From positions 1-21,737 of IMG/VR virus record IMGVR_UViG_3300032291_000155: a DNA stretch of 21,737 nucleotides; one strand, written 5' to 3'. This document shows positions 6,827 to 13,942 of this stretch, piece after piece. The notes beneath the pieces were generated by a model. It ran no database searches. It was not told the origin of the DNA and worked only from the letters and a program-made list of their open reading frames with translations. The translations under genes and the position numbers were made by a program. How positions within the stretch are numbered: the stretch's first letter is position 1; each line of letters opens with the position of its first letter. The stretch is from a virus.

Positions 6827-8035
6827 TTATCCTACAAATTCTACTAAAACTGCACCACCTATACCACCAACTCTGGAAGATGCGGTTGGCGATCCTGATC
6901 CTCTTGATCCTGCTCCATATATACTTGATGCTGAATATACTAGAGCTGGAATTGAAGAAGGAGCAGCTTGTCTATGACCCCAAAAAAATAATCCTCCAAA
7001 ACTCCAACCCAGCATAGGATCATTAGTAGTTATTGTAGGTCCAACTGCTGTAGGCATAGTTTTTATTGCAGTTCCCGATGAAACTGTGCAAGTTCCAGGA
7101 ACTGCAGTAGGAGAACCTCCCACACCGCCTGTTGAACTTATTGCTGATCCAAATGACGATGTTGAACCAGGGCTTCCTATTATGGAAGGGGCTACTGCTG
7201 CTGCCCCACCTGCCCCTACTGTAACATTTACAGGTCCAGTTACAGGAACTATAGCCATTCCAGCACCACCAAAGCCACCATCAGGACCACCACCACCACC
7301 ACCACCGCCAATAACAGTTACTCTTACTGATGTAACAGAACCAGGGTTAGTCCATGTTGCAGGACCAGGTGTTGCAAATAATTCAGTTTTAAATTGACCA
7401 CCTGCTGCAGCTGCAGAAGTCCAAGTAGTTCCATTAGATGTAAGAACATTTCCTGTTGTACCTGCGGCTACTGAAGTGACTGCACCTGTGCCTGCACCTA
7501 TAAGAACATCACCTGAACCAAGTGTTGTAGCACCTGTGCCACCTTGGGCTACTGATAAAGGAGTTGTAAGTCCTGTTATAGTTGTACAAGCAGTTAATGA
7601 TGTAATATCAGAGTTAGCACCAGATGCTGCTGCTGACATAGCAGAACGAGTACCTGATTGATTTGTAAATACTGGAGCTGCTGTAAATGTTTGAGCTAAT
7701 GCAAAGGTATTAGTAGAGTCTAGTTGTGGAAAGTTAAGAAGGTCAATACGAGTTAAACGTAGTTCAACCTTGTCACCAGCACTCCATGACACTGCTGATG
7801 TACCATCTTGACCTCGAACAATAGTTGAAAATGTATCACCTGATCTAGCAGTCACTTTAATAATTTCAACTGTACCAGCAGTGTTAGCTAATGTACAAAA
7901 GAAGTACTCTGATCCTGTTAGTGTAGGGAATAAGCTTCCTGTACTTGTAGCTACCGTTAAACTAGTGTCTACGTTAGTAATACTAGAGGCTAGTGTGGTT
8001 GCTGCATTATTGGTAAATAAATTTAATCCTGCCAT
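6827..8035 (-). CDS. Tail fibre / adhesin with glycine-rich tip
   Basis: 402 residues. The N-terminal 105 residues (NVDTSLTVATSTGSLFP, TIVRGQDGTSAVSWSAGDKV, ELRLTRIDLLNF) look like a tail-attachment domain. A repetitive middle holds LSVAQGGTGATTLGSGDVLI and GNVLTSNGTTWTS, which are frequent in phage fibres. From residue 243 a run of eight glycines opens a Gly-rich C-terminal third (GPDGGFGGAG, VTVGAGGAAA, later GSRGSGS), resembling the polyglycine sandwich tips of T2/T4-like adhesins. It probably binds the host receptor. The gene precedes the lysis cassette. The tip suggests host specificity, but the receptor cannot be read from sequence. Long open frames on the other strand here come from the biased composition. 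Confidence 0.8.
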   Translation of the reverse strand: MAGLNLFTNNAATTLASSITNVDTSLTVATSTGSLFPTLTGSEYFFCTLANTAGTVEIIKVTARSGDTFSTIVRGQDGTSAVSWSAGDKVELRLTRIDLLNFPQLDSTNTFALAQTFTAAPVFTNQSGTRSAMSAAASGANSDITSLTACTTITGLTTPLSVAQGGTGATTLGSGDVLIGAGTGAVTSVAAGTTGNVLTSNGTTWTSAAAAGGQFKTELFATPGPATWTNPGSVTSVRVTVIGGGGGGGGPDGGFGGAGMAIVPVTGPVNVTVGAGGAAAVAPSIIGSPGSTSSFGSAISSTGGVGGSPTAVPGTCTVSSGTAIKTMPTAVGPTITTNDPMLGWSFGGLFFWGHRQAAPSSIPALVYSASSIYGAGSRGSGSPTASSRVGGIGGAVLVEFVG

Positions 8036-8039
8036 AATA

Positions 8040-8390
8040 TTATCCTATTGTTGTATCGTTAATGGTTGTTGTATTAAGTTGTTTTGGTTCTACGTTATAA
8101 GCAATATATCTAAGGTCTATTGTACAAGTAGTACCACCTGTTATAGCATTTAAAAAACTAGTAAAGTCAAAAGGTATAAAGTTATTAGTTGACTCACTTC
8201 TTAACCATGGTGCTATTTGATGGTCTGCTTGACCCTTAACAAAGTCTTGTGGTTGACGGATTTCCCAGTCATCATCACAACACATAAGACCATCCCAACG
8301 TTTCTGTAACATGGTAGCTTTATATAGTCTACCACATACATCACATATGGCCTTCCAATTACCTCTGTCGTATCTTGCGGTGTATGACAT
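8040..8390 (-). CDS. Conserved phage protein with Cys-rich zinc-ribbon-like N-terminus
   Basis: 116 residues. Cys16 and Cys19 (ICDVCGRLYK) and the pair Cys37/Cys38 (GLMCCDDDWEIRQPQDF) could bind one zinc ion. RQPQDFV and the following QADHQIAPWLRSE are recognisable from small proteins in podovirus structural operons, with no proven role. The C-terminal part is Thr/Asn-rich. The gene lies between the fibre-adaptor candidate and the tail fibre with 2-4 nt gaps, so a head-tail or fibre-attachment role is plausible. The zinc-site reading is inference from cysteine spacing. Confidence 0.65.
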   Translation of the reverse strand: MSYTARYDRGNWKAICDVCGRLYKATMLQKRWDGLMCCDDDWEIRQPQDFVKGQADHQIAPWLRSESTNNFIPFDFTSFLNAITGGTTCTIDLRYIAYNVEPKQLNTTTINDTTIG

Positions 8391-8392
8391 GA

Positions 8393-8704
8393 CTAGAGGT
8401 TAGTTGGACTTATTACTTGTAAGTCTGCTACAATAGTGTACACATTAGTTAATGAAGTAGTTGCTGTCATTTGAGTACGGTAAATTACACCATCTAAACC
8501 AGCTGATATTCTTTGAGTGACTTTAGAGCCACTAATAGAAGGACTACCTACTTTAATAGCACTAGGGTTTGAGTCTGTTCCTGATTGCACTGTAACAGTA
8601 CAAGCAGCTGAACTAATTGTCTCGGTTGATCCTAACACGGGTGAGAAGTCATAGGTAAACTGTTCGTTCTCGGTGGTTAGTTTATAAGAGAATGAGGCAC
8701 TCAT
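8393..8704 (-). CDS. Beta-rich protein, possible fibre-tail adaptor
   Basis: 103 residues, Ser/Thr-rich with alternating hydrophobics. FTYDFSPVLGSTETISSAAC, then TVTVQSGTDSNPSAIKVGSP, SGSKVTQRISAGLDGVIYRT and YTIVADLQVI fit a small Ig-like beta sandwich. The 'DFSPVLG..ETISSA' pattern resembles proteins annotated as phage fibre-tail adaptors. The start overlaps the stop of the 319-residue repeat protein as ATGA, and the next gene is the Cys-rich protein. Its place just before the fibre gene supports an adaptor role, which remains an inference. Confidence 0.6.
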   Translation of the reverse strand: MSASFSYKLTTENEQFTYDFSPVLGSTETISSAACTVTVQSGTDSNPSAIKVGSPSISGSKVTQRISAGLDGVIYRTQMTATTSLTNVYTIVADLQVISPTNL

Positions 8705-9660
8705 ACTTGGTTGTCCTTATTAATAAATATTGTTCTAAACTTAACAATAGTAACTTCCCTTGGTTTTTGGGTAGCTGTAAATATTGTATCAAATCTAACT
8801 TTAGCTATTTCTCTAACTTTATCAGCAGCATAGATTAACTTACCACGGTTAAAGTTTATAAATGAAATTACATTAGTTACTAAACTAATGATTACATTAG
8901 ATAAGATATTAAAATACTTATTAATACTCTTACTTAATATAATACCACAATTTACCGCAATTGTCAATACTTTTGTTAAAGATTTTACTAGGGTTACTGT
9001 TGATGTACTAACTACATCTAAGGCTTTAAAGAAGAACTTAGCACTTGCTATAGTAACTGTAGAAGCCACTGTAACTGATAAAGTTCTTATTAAACTCTGA
9101 ATATAAGTTAAAGAAACACTTACAGTTGAGGTTACTAAGTCTAAGATATGATCTATTGTTTTTGTAATACTAACTGTAGAAGAAGAATAGGCTAATAAAG
9201 TAACTAGTCTATTAACTGCTGTTAAGATAGTAGCAGCTACCACTTGTACTTCTAAAACAAGTTTACCCGTATACTTTAATAATGTTACTATTGATGTAAC
9301 ACTAGCTGTAATAAATATATTAAGTAATTTATCTATTGTTACTAAGGTAGTAGACAAAGCAGATAAAAGCTTTTGAGCTTGATTAACTAATGTAGCAGTG
9401 CCTGTTGAGGTAGCAGAAAGTGCTCCATAAGTTATAGCTTTTAATAGTGTAGTAGCAGACGTTGAAACGACTTCTACTATTTTACCTACTTGTCGTACTA
9501 TTGTTGCTGCTGAAGTGCTTGCTGCACTTATAATTGCATTTGCAGACTTAACAAAACTTGCTGTAATAGATGAGGTTGCAGTTACGTTTTGATTGTACTG
9601 AACCCCAGCAACTTCGCCATTAATGACGACAACATTAAGTGCACTTTTGTTAAGTTCCAT
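8701..9660 (-). CDS. Internally repetitive virion-associated protein (about 12 short repeats)
   Basis: 319 residues. From about residue 25 to 265 it is built of degenerate 18-20-residue units, each opening with S-T-S/T-x-x-T-hydrophobic and ending in a K/R-rich amphipathic stretch. Examples are STSAATIVRQVGKIVEVV, STSATTLLKAITYGALSA, STGTATLVNQAQKLLSAL and STSTVTLVKSLTKVLTI. The last 50 residues switch to non-repeat sequence (KVREIAKVRFDTIFTATQ, then KPREVTIVKFRTIF). Similar Thr/Val-rich repeats are familiar from phage and metagenomic structural operons, but I know of no assigned function. A solenoid or fibre-like shaft is plausible. No single membrane helix stands out despite high hydrophobicity. 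It overlaps the next gene by 4 nt (ATGA). Confidence 0.6.
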   Translation of the reverse strand: MELNKSALNVVVINGEVAGVQYNQNVTATSSITASFVKSANAIISAASTSAATIVRQVGKIVEVVSTSATTLLKAITYGALSATSTGTATLVNQAQKLLSALSTTLVTIDKLLNIFITASVTSIVTLLKYTGKLVLEVQVVAATILTAVNRLVTLLAYSSSTVSITKTIDHILDLVTSTVSVSLTYIQSLIRTLSVTVASTVTIASAKFFFKALDVVSTSTVTLVKSLTKVLTIAVNCGIILSKSINKYFNILSNVIISLVTNVISFINFNRGKLIYAADKVREIAKVRFDTIFTATQKPREVTIVKFRTIFINKDNQV

Positions 9661-9666
9661 AGCATA

Positions 9667-10035
9667 TTAACTAAACTGTGTTTTAAAAGTAAACTGAATA
9701 CTATCGCCTGTTGAAAGGTTAATAGTAGAAAAGTCACCTTTAACAAACAAGTTACCTGATGACACAGCATCAAATAAACCAGCATTAGTAATAGCTAATG
9801 TGCCTCCAGCTGTTAATGTGCCTACAACTTGATAGGTATCATTTGTTGTAGTTGTTGTTACTTGTGTTGCAGTACCCGTAGCTCTAGAACCAGTCTCAGA
9901 AAACAGAGTTGTATCTGTTATTGCTGTAGTACCAGCACCCGTGCCAAAGGCAACGTATTTAGGCTGTGTAGCAGCACCACCAGCTAGGTAGTTTGTTACA
10001 ATAGCCTTACCTGTATTGACTAAAAGTGTAGCCAT
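9667..10035 (-). CDS. Putative virion structural protein
   Basis: 122 residues, rich in Thr, Gly and Ala with few charges. It starts MATLLVNTGKAIVTNYLAGG, then PKYVAFGTGAGTTAI, and ends GDSIQFTFKTQFS. The KYVAFGTGAG..TLFSE pattern resembles small beta-structured proteins in phage head-tail or fibre regions, and the final aromatic residue is typical of assembly proteins. The start overlaps the preceding 51-residue gene by 16 nt. Position between connector and fibre-adaptor candidates suggests a head-tail or neck role. I cannot name the family with confidence. Confidence 0.55.
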   Translation of the reverse strand: MATLLVNTGKAIVTNYLAGGAATQPKYVAFGTGAGTTAITDTTLFSETGSRATGTATQVTTTTTNDTYQVVGTLTAGGTLAITNAGLFDAVSSGNLFVKGDFSTINLSTGDSIQFTFKTQFS

Positions 10036-10175
10036 TTTTTAATTCTCCATATAAGACGTTTAAGAGGGTTCTTGTGCCAGTATTGAATTGTTCCAAGATC
10101 CTGTGTTGAACCGTCTGCACGAATGATTACGGCAGACATTTCCATTTGTTTTACTTTAGCATCAGAAGTTATCAT
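10020..10175 (-). CDS. Short conserved phage protein, 51 residues
   Basis: A 51-codon frame from ATG 10175 to TAG 10020. Its ATG overlaps the upstream TGA as ATGA, and its end overlaps the next gene by 16 nt; such coupling is hard to explain by chance. The sequence MSAVIIRADGSTQDLGTIQY, then WHKNPLKRLIWRIKKWLHF, matches a pattern I recognise from small phage proteins: a charged beta hairpin with 'RADGST.DLG', then a basic amphipathic tail. No function is known to me. The basic, tryptophan-containing end could bind a membrane or nucleic acid. Confidence 0.65.
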   Translation of the reverse strand: MITSDAKVKQMEMSAVIIRADGSTQDLGTIQYWHKNPLKRLIWRIKKWLHF

Positions 10176-10522
10176 GATAAGTTTCTTAGTTTGTAAATAG
10201 TACTTAGGTATAAAGCAATTACTTCATCAATAATGTTTTGAACAGATTTTCTACTAGACGCTGATACTCTTAATTTCTCAATCATGTTAACTTGTTTAAC
10301 TAAGAAGTTATCAATAGTGTCTGTAGGCATACTAGAGAACAAAGGGATGTCAGCCATAATACCTTCATCCCCCTGAAATGCTTCTGCAAGATTATCTGCT
10401 AGATCAATAACATCATCATAGAAGTGACCAAGAGCTTTGTGTTGAGCATAACTCTTAGTCTTTAAATGCTCGATATGCGCTATAGTACGTGCATGGAACA
10501 ATAATCCTATGATTTCTTCCAT
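10172..10522 (-). CDS. All-helical phage protein (DUF5856-like)
   Basis: 116 residues from ATG 10522, chosen because GGAG lies 5 nt before it; an in-frame ATG at 10549 would overlap the upstream gene and lacks a site. The sequence is helical: MEEIIGLLFHARTIAHIEHL, KTKSYAQHKALGHFYDDVID, LADNLAEAFQG, then a C-terminal helix IDEVIALYLSTIYKLRNL. Many His, Glu and Asp residues line the first two helices (HIEHLKTKSYAQHKALGHFY), a pattern like a DPS/ferritin-type four-helix bundle. I recall this family as DUF5856, not verified. It lies among head-to-tail genes and couples to the next gene by ATGA. The role is unknown. Confidence 0.6.
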   Translation of the reverse strand: MEEIIGLLFHARTIAHIEHLKTKSYAQHKALGHFYDDVIDLADNLAEAFQGDEGIMADIPLFSSMPTDTIDNFLVKQVNMIEKLRVSASSRKSVQNIIDEVIALYLSTIYKLRNLS

Positions 10523-10523
10523 A

Positions 10524-10940
10524 TTAACTCCACTGCTTAATACATTCAATTAATAAACTGAATGATAAAGAGCCTGATGAATAACCGTCTGTATCGTATA
10601 AAACTTTACCAGTCACACCTGCACCAGCATTATTTTGTAAGAAACCAATGTGTTCTCCCATTACAAATCCCCTACCTACAAATCTCCAGATAGGTACATC
10701 TGCTGTGGCATCCCAATAAAGGTTAACAGCTAAGCCATCTTCTACGTCATAAGTTACTTTTTTAATTGCTACTTTAGTAGGTTGTTGTGAGTTTAAACCT
10801 GAAGCATTAACTGCAGCAACAAGTGCTGGATCAATTAATGTAGCTAAACTTACGTTACTTGTATCTAAAATACCAACTAATTTAACAACTAAGTTACGTT
10901 CACTATCAACTAACGTTTGAATCTGAACTGAATTAGCCAT
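10524..10940 (-). CDS. Putative head or neck structural protein
   Basis: 138 residues with a clear mixed alpha/beta pattern. It starts MANSVQIQTLVDSERNLVVK, contains VAIKKVTYDVEDGLAVNLYW and DATADVPIWRFVGRGFVMGE, and ends SSGSLSFSLLIECIKQWS. The Trp-rich strands and an aromatic C-terminus are common in phage assembly proteins, and I recognise the pattern from podovirus operons without a firm name. It follows the 238-residue putative decoration gene with a 12-nt gap and ends 1 nt before the helical protein. A connector or tail-ring role is plausible from position only. Confidence 0.55.
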   Translation of the reverse strand: MANSVQIQTLVDSERNLVVKLVGILDTSNVSLATLIDPALVAAVNASGLNSQQPTKVAIKKVTYDVEDGLAVNLYWDATADVPIWRFVGRGFVMGEHIGFLQNNAGAGVTGKVLYDTDGYSSGSLSFSLLIECIKQWS

Positions 10941-10952
10941 GTTATTCTCCTA

Positions 10953-11669
10953 TTAGCGTGTAACTTCTTGAGCTGCTAATACGTAGTCAATAGTTAAAGT
11001 GTCAGTTGCTGTTGGAGTAATTTGGAACACTGGGCTTAATACAGCATCAGTTAATGTTGTACCAGTAGAACCAATAGTAGGTTCAGATACTCTAGAGAAT
11101 ACAGCATGCTCTGAGTATACTATTAAATCAGTACCATCGTAGTAAAAAGATACTTCAATAAATGTATCAGCAGCTGCAGTAACAACACCTGTTGCTATTG
11201 TAGTAGCTGTTGAGTTAACAGTTGATACTAAGTTTAATGAAGTTGAAGCAGCAGCTTTAGCAAACCAAAGACCTTCAGTAGCTGAAGCACCATTTCTTAA
11301 ACCTACATAAAATGCTTTATTACCAGATACAGCTGAAGCTTTAAAGCGAACATTGTACCAAAGTTTCTTACCTGATTGGAATTGAACAAAAGTAGCTGGT
11401 TTGTACGCAGCAGTTGCTGTTGTTGTACCACCTGGTGTTAACACTGCTAAACCACCTACACCATTTGTTAATGCAAATGTTGAAGAGGTACCTGATACTG
11501 TATAGTCAGTACCAATTAATGTGTTAAAGTCATTAGTATATGAACTAGAACCAGTAGTATTAATACTAGAACCACTTGTGTGGAATGGATCAGGAAACGG
11601 ATAGTTGCCTAATGGATATTGTTGATCAACGGTTGCAACACCGCTTGTAAATCTTGTTGGACTTGACAT
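10953..11669 (-). CDS. Putative head decoration or lectin-like structural protein
   Basis: 238 residues, Thr/Ser-rich. After a Pro-rich start (NYPFPDPFHTSG) it has the strand pattern of a jelly roll of the concanavalin-like kind: KLWYNVRFKASAVSGNKAFY, VGLRNGASATEGLWFAKA, then FIEVSFYYDGTDLIVYSEHA and a final LTIDYVLAAQEV. A strong ribosome site (AAGGAG) precedes the ATG. It is the first large gene after the coat protein and the 19-residue frame. Decoration or spike proteins often sit here, but surface exposure is inferred. Confidence 0.55.
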   Translation of the reverse strand: MSSPTRFTSGVATVDQQYPLGNYPFPDPFHTSGSSINTTGSSSYTNDFNTLIGTDYTVSGTSSTFALTNGVGGLAVLTPGGTTTATAAYKPATFVQFQSGKKLWYNVRFKASAVSGNKAFYVGLRNGASATEGLWFAKAAASTSLNLVSTVNSTATTIATGVVTAAADTFIEVSFYYDGTDLIVYSEHAVFSRVSEPTIGSTGTTLTDAVLSPVFQITPTATDTLTIDYVLAAQEVTR

Positions 11670-11701
11670 GTAAATCTCCTTTGACGTTGTATGTTATAAC
11701 A

Positions 11702-11719
11702 ACGCTTATCTCTAAGCGT
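11702..11719 (-). terminator. Hairpin between small peptide gene and next structural gene
   Basis: Perfect 7-bp stem ACGCTTA / TAAGCGT with a 4-nt loop, followed on the transcribed strand by TGTTATAAC rather than a run of T. It lies in the longer spacer 11670-11737. It could be a weak terminator, an RNA-processing site or a stability element for the coat-protein message. Confidence 0.4.
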
Positions 11720-11737
11720 CATCAGAGAACAATAAAA

Positions 11738-11797
11738 TTACTTACCCTTTTTGACAGGTGGGCGTTTACCTTTTTTTTCTTGAATTGGGTATGACAT
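11738..11797 (-). CDS. 19-residue lysine-rich peptide gene next to coat gene
   Basis: Frame encodes MSYPIQEKKGKRPPVKKGK. Support for translation is a textbook ribosome site, AGGAG 5 nt before the ATG, in a spacer otherwise free of genes, with a hairpin on each side. The product is basic and proline-containing, like the Lys-rich small proteins encoded at 18906-19842. It could be a real micro-protein or a leader whose translation affects the flanking hairpins. No homology claim is made. Confidence 0.5.
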   Translation of the reverse strand: MSYPIQEKKGKRPPVKKGK

Positions 11798-11818
11798 ATA
11801 AACTCCTAATAAGAAAGG

Positions 11819-11841
11819 GGAGGGACATTTTAAGCCCCTCC
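11819..11841 (-). terminator. GC-rich hairpin downstream of the coat gene
   Basis: Stem GGAGGG / CCCTCC (6 bp) with an 11-nt loop, 22 nt after the coat stop codon, followed on the transcribed strand by CCTTTCTT. It is unusually GC-rich for this genome. A partial terminator or 3' mRNA-protecting hairpin just after a coat gene is common in phages and would let coat message exceed downstream message. Confidence 0.45.
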
Positions 11842-11862
11842 AACCGTTTCAATTAGATCCTA

Positions 11863-12777
11863 TTAAGGACCATTAACACCGAAGATTGCTCTTGGGTCTG
11901 TCCAGCCAAATGAGTATCTTTCGTAACCCTTAGCCTTAGCATTCATTGTATCAAAATCATTGTCTTGATCAAATTGAATACCAACACGTGAGTAGTACTT
12001 GAGACCATTTTGGATGTTAGTTCTAACAAACCATGCATTTGGTGATGTTAAGTAGTGGTTCATTACGATACCTTCTGGTAAAGCATTTGTCGCTACTAAA
12101 ACGTTCACTGCATTGTTTGCTGTTGATGGTGTATATGCTGACTTAAGAATACGATGAGCATTCCAGAAGTTTTGACGAGCAACGATTAAGCTTCTTGGCA
12201 TAACATTGATCAAGAGACCACGGTCATTTTGGAAACCCATAATTGCTGTTAATGCATCTTCTAAAGAAGCTTCAGAAAGATCAGCGTCAACTGTTGGTTT
12301 GTTAGCAAATGTACCACCTGATGTGTTAGGATGTGCTGTAGAACATAAAGCAACACCGTCACCACCTAAGTATGTACCGTTAAATGCACGGTTGTAGATG
12401 TTTGCACCAATGTTTTCTTTCGTTTGACGGAAAGACATAGCTAATGCAGCAGCTCTACGACGTGATACTTGTTCATACAAGTTGTCATCTAACTCTTCTT
12501 TTGTTACGATATAACCAAGTGCGTAAGCAACGTGAGTGTATCGTGTTGTGAAACCTTGAATTTCTGAATCGTATGCAACGCCAGAACCTTCGGATTTAAC
12601 TGGAGCTAAACCGAAACCTGTAAGTTGAACATCTTCTTCATAGTTCATTGAGGATGTGTCACTGTCAAACAATTGAGAATATTCTTCTTTATGTTCGTCA
12701 TAGACTTGACCCCACCATGCTTTAATCCCAGGCCAAAGAGCCTTAGGGTGTGAAGCGGTTGTTATAATACCAGCCAT
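11863..12777 (-). CDS. Major capsid (coat) protein, Mu gpT-like
   Basis: 304 residues. The pattern matches the Mu gpT-like branch of HK97-fold coat proteins: MAGIITTASHPKALWPGIKA, then an acidic segment YDEHKEEYSQLFDSDTSS, the ALGYIVTKEELDDNLYEQV helix, GGDGVALCSTAHPNTSGG, NVMPRSLIVARQNFWNAHRI, and the ending YERYSFGWTDPRAIFG. There is no N-terminal extension to be cleaved, so a separate scaffold (13943-14791) probably guides assembly. The next gene upstream (12793-13416) is a putative accessory head protein. A GC-rich hairpin follows the stop. Confidence 0.88.
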   Translation of the reverse strand: MAGIITTASHPKALWPGIKAWWGQVYDEHKEEYSQLFDSDTSSMNYEEDVQLTGFGLAPVKSEGSGVAYDSEIQGFTTRYTHVAYALGYIVTKEELDDNLYEQVSRRRAAALAMSFRQTKENIGANIYNRAFNGTYLGGDGVALCSTAHPNTSGGTFANKPTVDADLSEASLEDALTAIMGFQNDRGLLINVMPRSLIVARQNFWNAHRILKSAYTPSTANNAVNVLVATNALPEGIVMNHYLTSPNAWFVRTNIQNGLKYYSRVGIQFDQDNDFDTMNAKAKGYERYSFGWTDPRAIFGVNGP

Positions 12778-12792
12778 GTTATATTCTCCTTA

Positions 12793-13416
12793 TTAAGCCG
12801 TGCCAACTGGGTTGAGGAATTGATGCTTATTCCATTTTACCAAAGCTTGAGCATAGGCACCAGGAGCATTATTAACTGCTTGAACTAGACCAATGATTTG
12901 TAATGGTAAAGCTAATGAGCCAGAAGACGCAATAGCTAAGAATGAAGAAGCGTTCAATACTGTGTTTGATAGCGGAGCTGATTGAGCAAGAGTTGTTTGG
13001 TTAGCTGTAATAGTTAAACCAGCATTCTTGAATACGTCAGCAGCAGCTACACCTGTTGCATCACCAGTTACTTGGAAAATAACATTCGGATCATCAACTA
13101 CGAAAACGTAACGAAGTCCTGAGCTAAGTGGTAAGTAAATTGTGTTTAATGCTAAAGTAGTACCTACTAAAGATACACCTGCGTCTGCTACACGGATACC
13201 TACAATAACACCAACTGGTGTATCAGAAGAAGCCGCTTTTGTTACATAAGGTACACCGTTTGCATCACTAGAACCTGCAACTTTAACAATATCGCCAATA
13301 GCGTATGTGTTAGAAGCATCGTTAGCAATAGCGTAAAGGCGACCCTGTTCGTTGTACGGAGCACCAGTAATTGTTCCTACTGGGCTAAGTCCACGAGGGA
13401 TATTTGCGTTAGCCAT
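12793..13416 (-). CDS. Putative capsid accessory / decoration protein
   Basis: 207 residues, Ala/Val/Thr-rich and weakly charged. It starts MANANIPRGLSPVGTITGAP and contains RLYAIANDASNTYAIGDIVK, TPVGVIVGIRVADAGVS and YVFVVDDPNVIFQVTG, ending QALVKWNKHQF. The 'YAIGDIVKVAGS..DANGVPYVTKA' pattern resembles small beta-barrel head proteins encoded directly before the coat gene in many phages. It is separated from the coat gene by 15 nt carrying a ribosome site (AAGGAG). Decoration is inferred from position and composition. Confidence 0.65.
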   Translation of the reverse strand: MANANIPRGLSPVGTITGAPYNEQGRLYAIANDASNTYAIGDIVKVAGSSDANGVPYVTKAASSDTPVGVIVGIRVADAGVSLVGTTLALNTIYLPLSSGLRYVFVVDDPNVIFQVTGDATGVAAADVFKNAGLTITANQTTLAQSAPLSNTVLNASSFLAIASSGSLALPLQIIGLVQAVNNAPGAYAQALVKWNKHQFLNPVGTA

Positions 13417-13440
13417 TTTATTTCCTTTTAGAAATTAAGT

Positions 13441-13932
13441 TTATGTTTTGTAGTTAATACCACCCTTAGGAGTATAGAAGCCTTCAGAGGACGTACCTTC
13501 TTTGACATTTACACCACCACGGATTGCATCATCTACGCGATCATTTCGTATATGTAATTCTTTTTGATCTTCTTCCCACCACTCTTGTTTAATCTTTAAC
13601 AAGTAGGCGTAAAGTCCATCACCTTTCTCACTAGTACCAACGAGGTATCTTACCTTTTCTCCTAAATCTGTATTACCAGATGTAACACTATCTTTTACAC
13701 CGCCCACTTCGTCAGGAGCTACAAACTCCCAACCTCCATCAATTGCGGTTTGGATACGTCCTGGCTCATCATTAAAGATGTGCAGTTTATATCCAGGGAT
13801 TTGATGATTAACAGTTAACTTAGCTTGGGTACCATTAAATACGTTTCTAACACGCTCACGTGTAGGACGTTCATTAGCAGTTCTAGTAAGTGCCTGTTCT
13901 TTTTTCTCTTCAATTGTTAATGCTTTAGCCAT
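13441..13932 (-). CDS. Conserved phage protein between scaffold and head accessory genes
   Basis: 163 residues from ATG 13932, chosen because AAGGAG lies just before it and it starts 10 nt after the scaffold stop; an in-frame extension to 14070 would lie inside the scaffold gene. The protein is highly charged: MAKALTIEEKKEQALTRTAN, ERPTRERVRNVFNGTQ, then PGYKLHIFNDEPGRIQTAID, GGWEFVAPDEVGG, YAYLLKIKQEWWEEDQKEL and a C-terminal GFYTPKGGINYKT. It is a familiar member of podovirus head operons without known function. Its place between scaffold and coat suggests a head-assembly role. Confidence 0.65.
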   Translation of the reverse strand: MAKALTIEEKKEQALTRTANERPTRERVRNVFNGTQAKLTVNHQIPGYKLHIFNDEPGRIQTAIDGGWEFVAPDEVGGVKDSVTSGNTDLGEKVRYLVGTSEKGDGLYAYLLKIKQEWWEEDQKELHIRNDRVDDAIRGGVNVKEGTSSEGFYTPKGGINYKT

Positions 13933-13942
13933 AGTTTTCTCC

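Noticed and set aside
6795-7661. Long plus-strand open frames opposite the tail fibre
   Set aside because: They mirror the biased Gly/Ala/Thr codons of the fibre gene and give Pro-rich low-complexity products without ribosome sites.
9582-9785. Leu-rich minus-strand frame overlapping two structural genes
   Set aside because: It lies out of frame across the end of one gene and the start of another, both of which have family-like sequence; the Leu richness is a frame-shift artefact.
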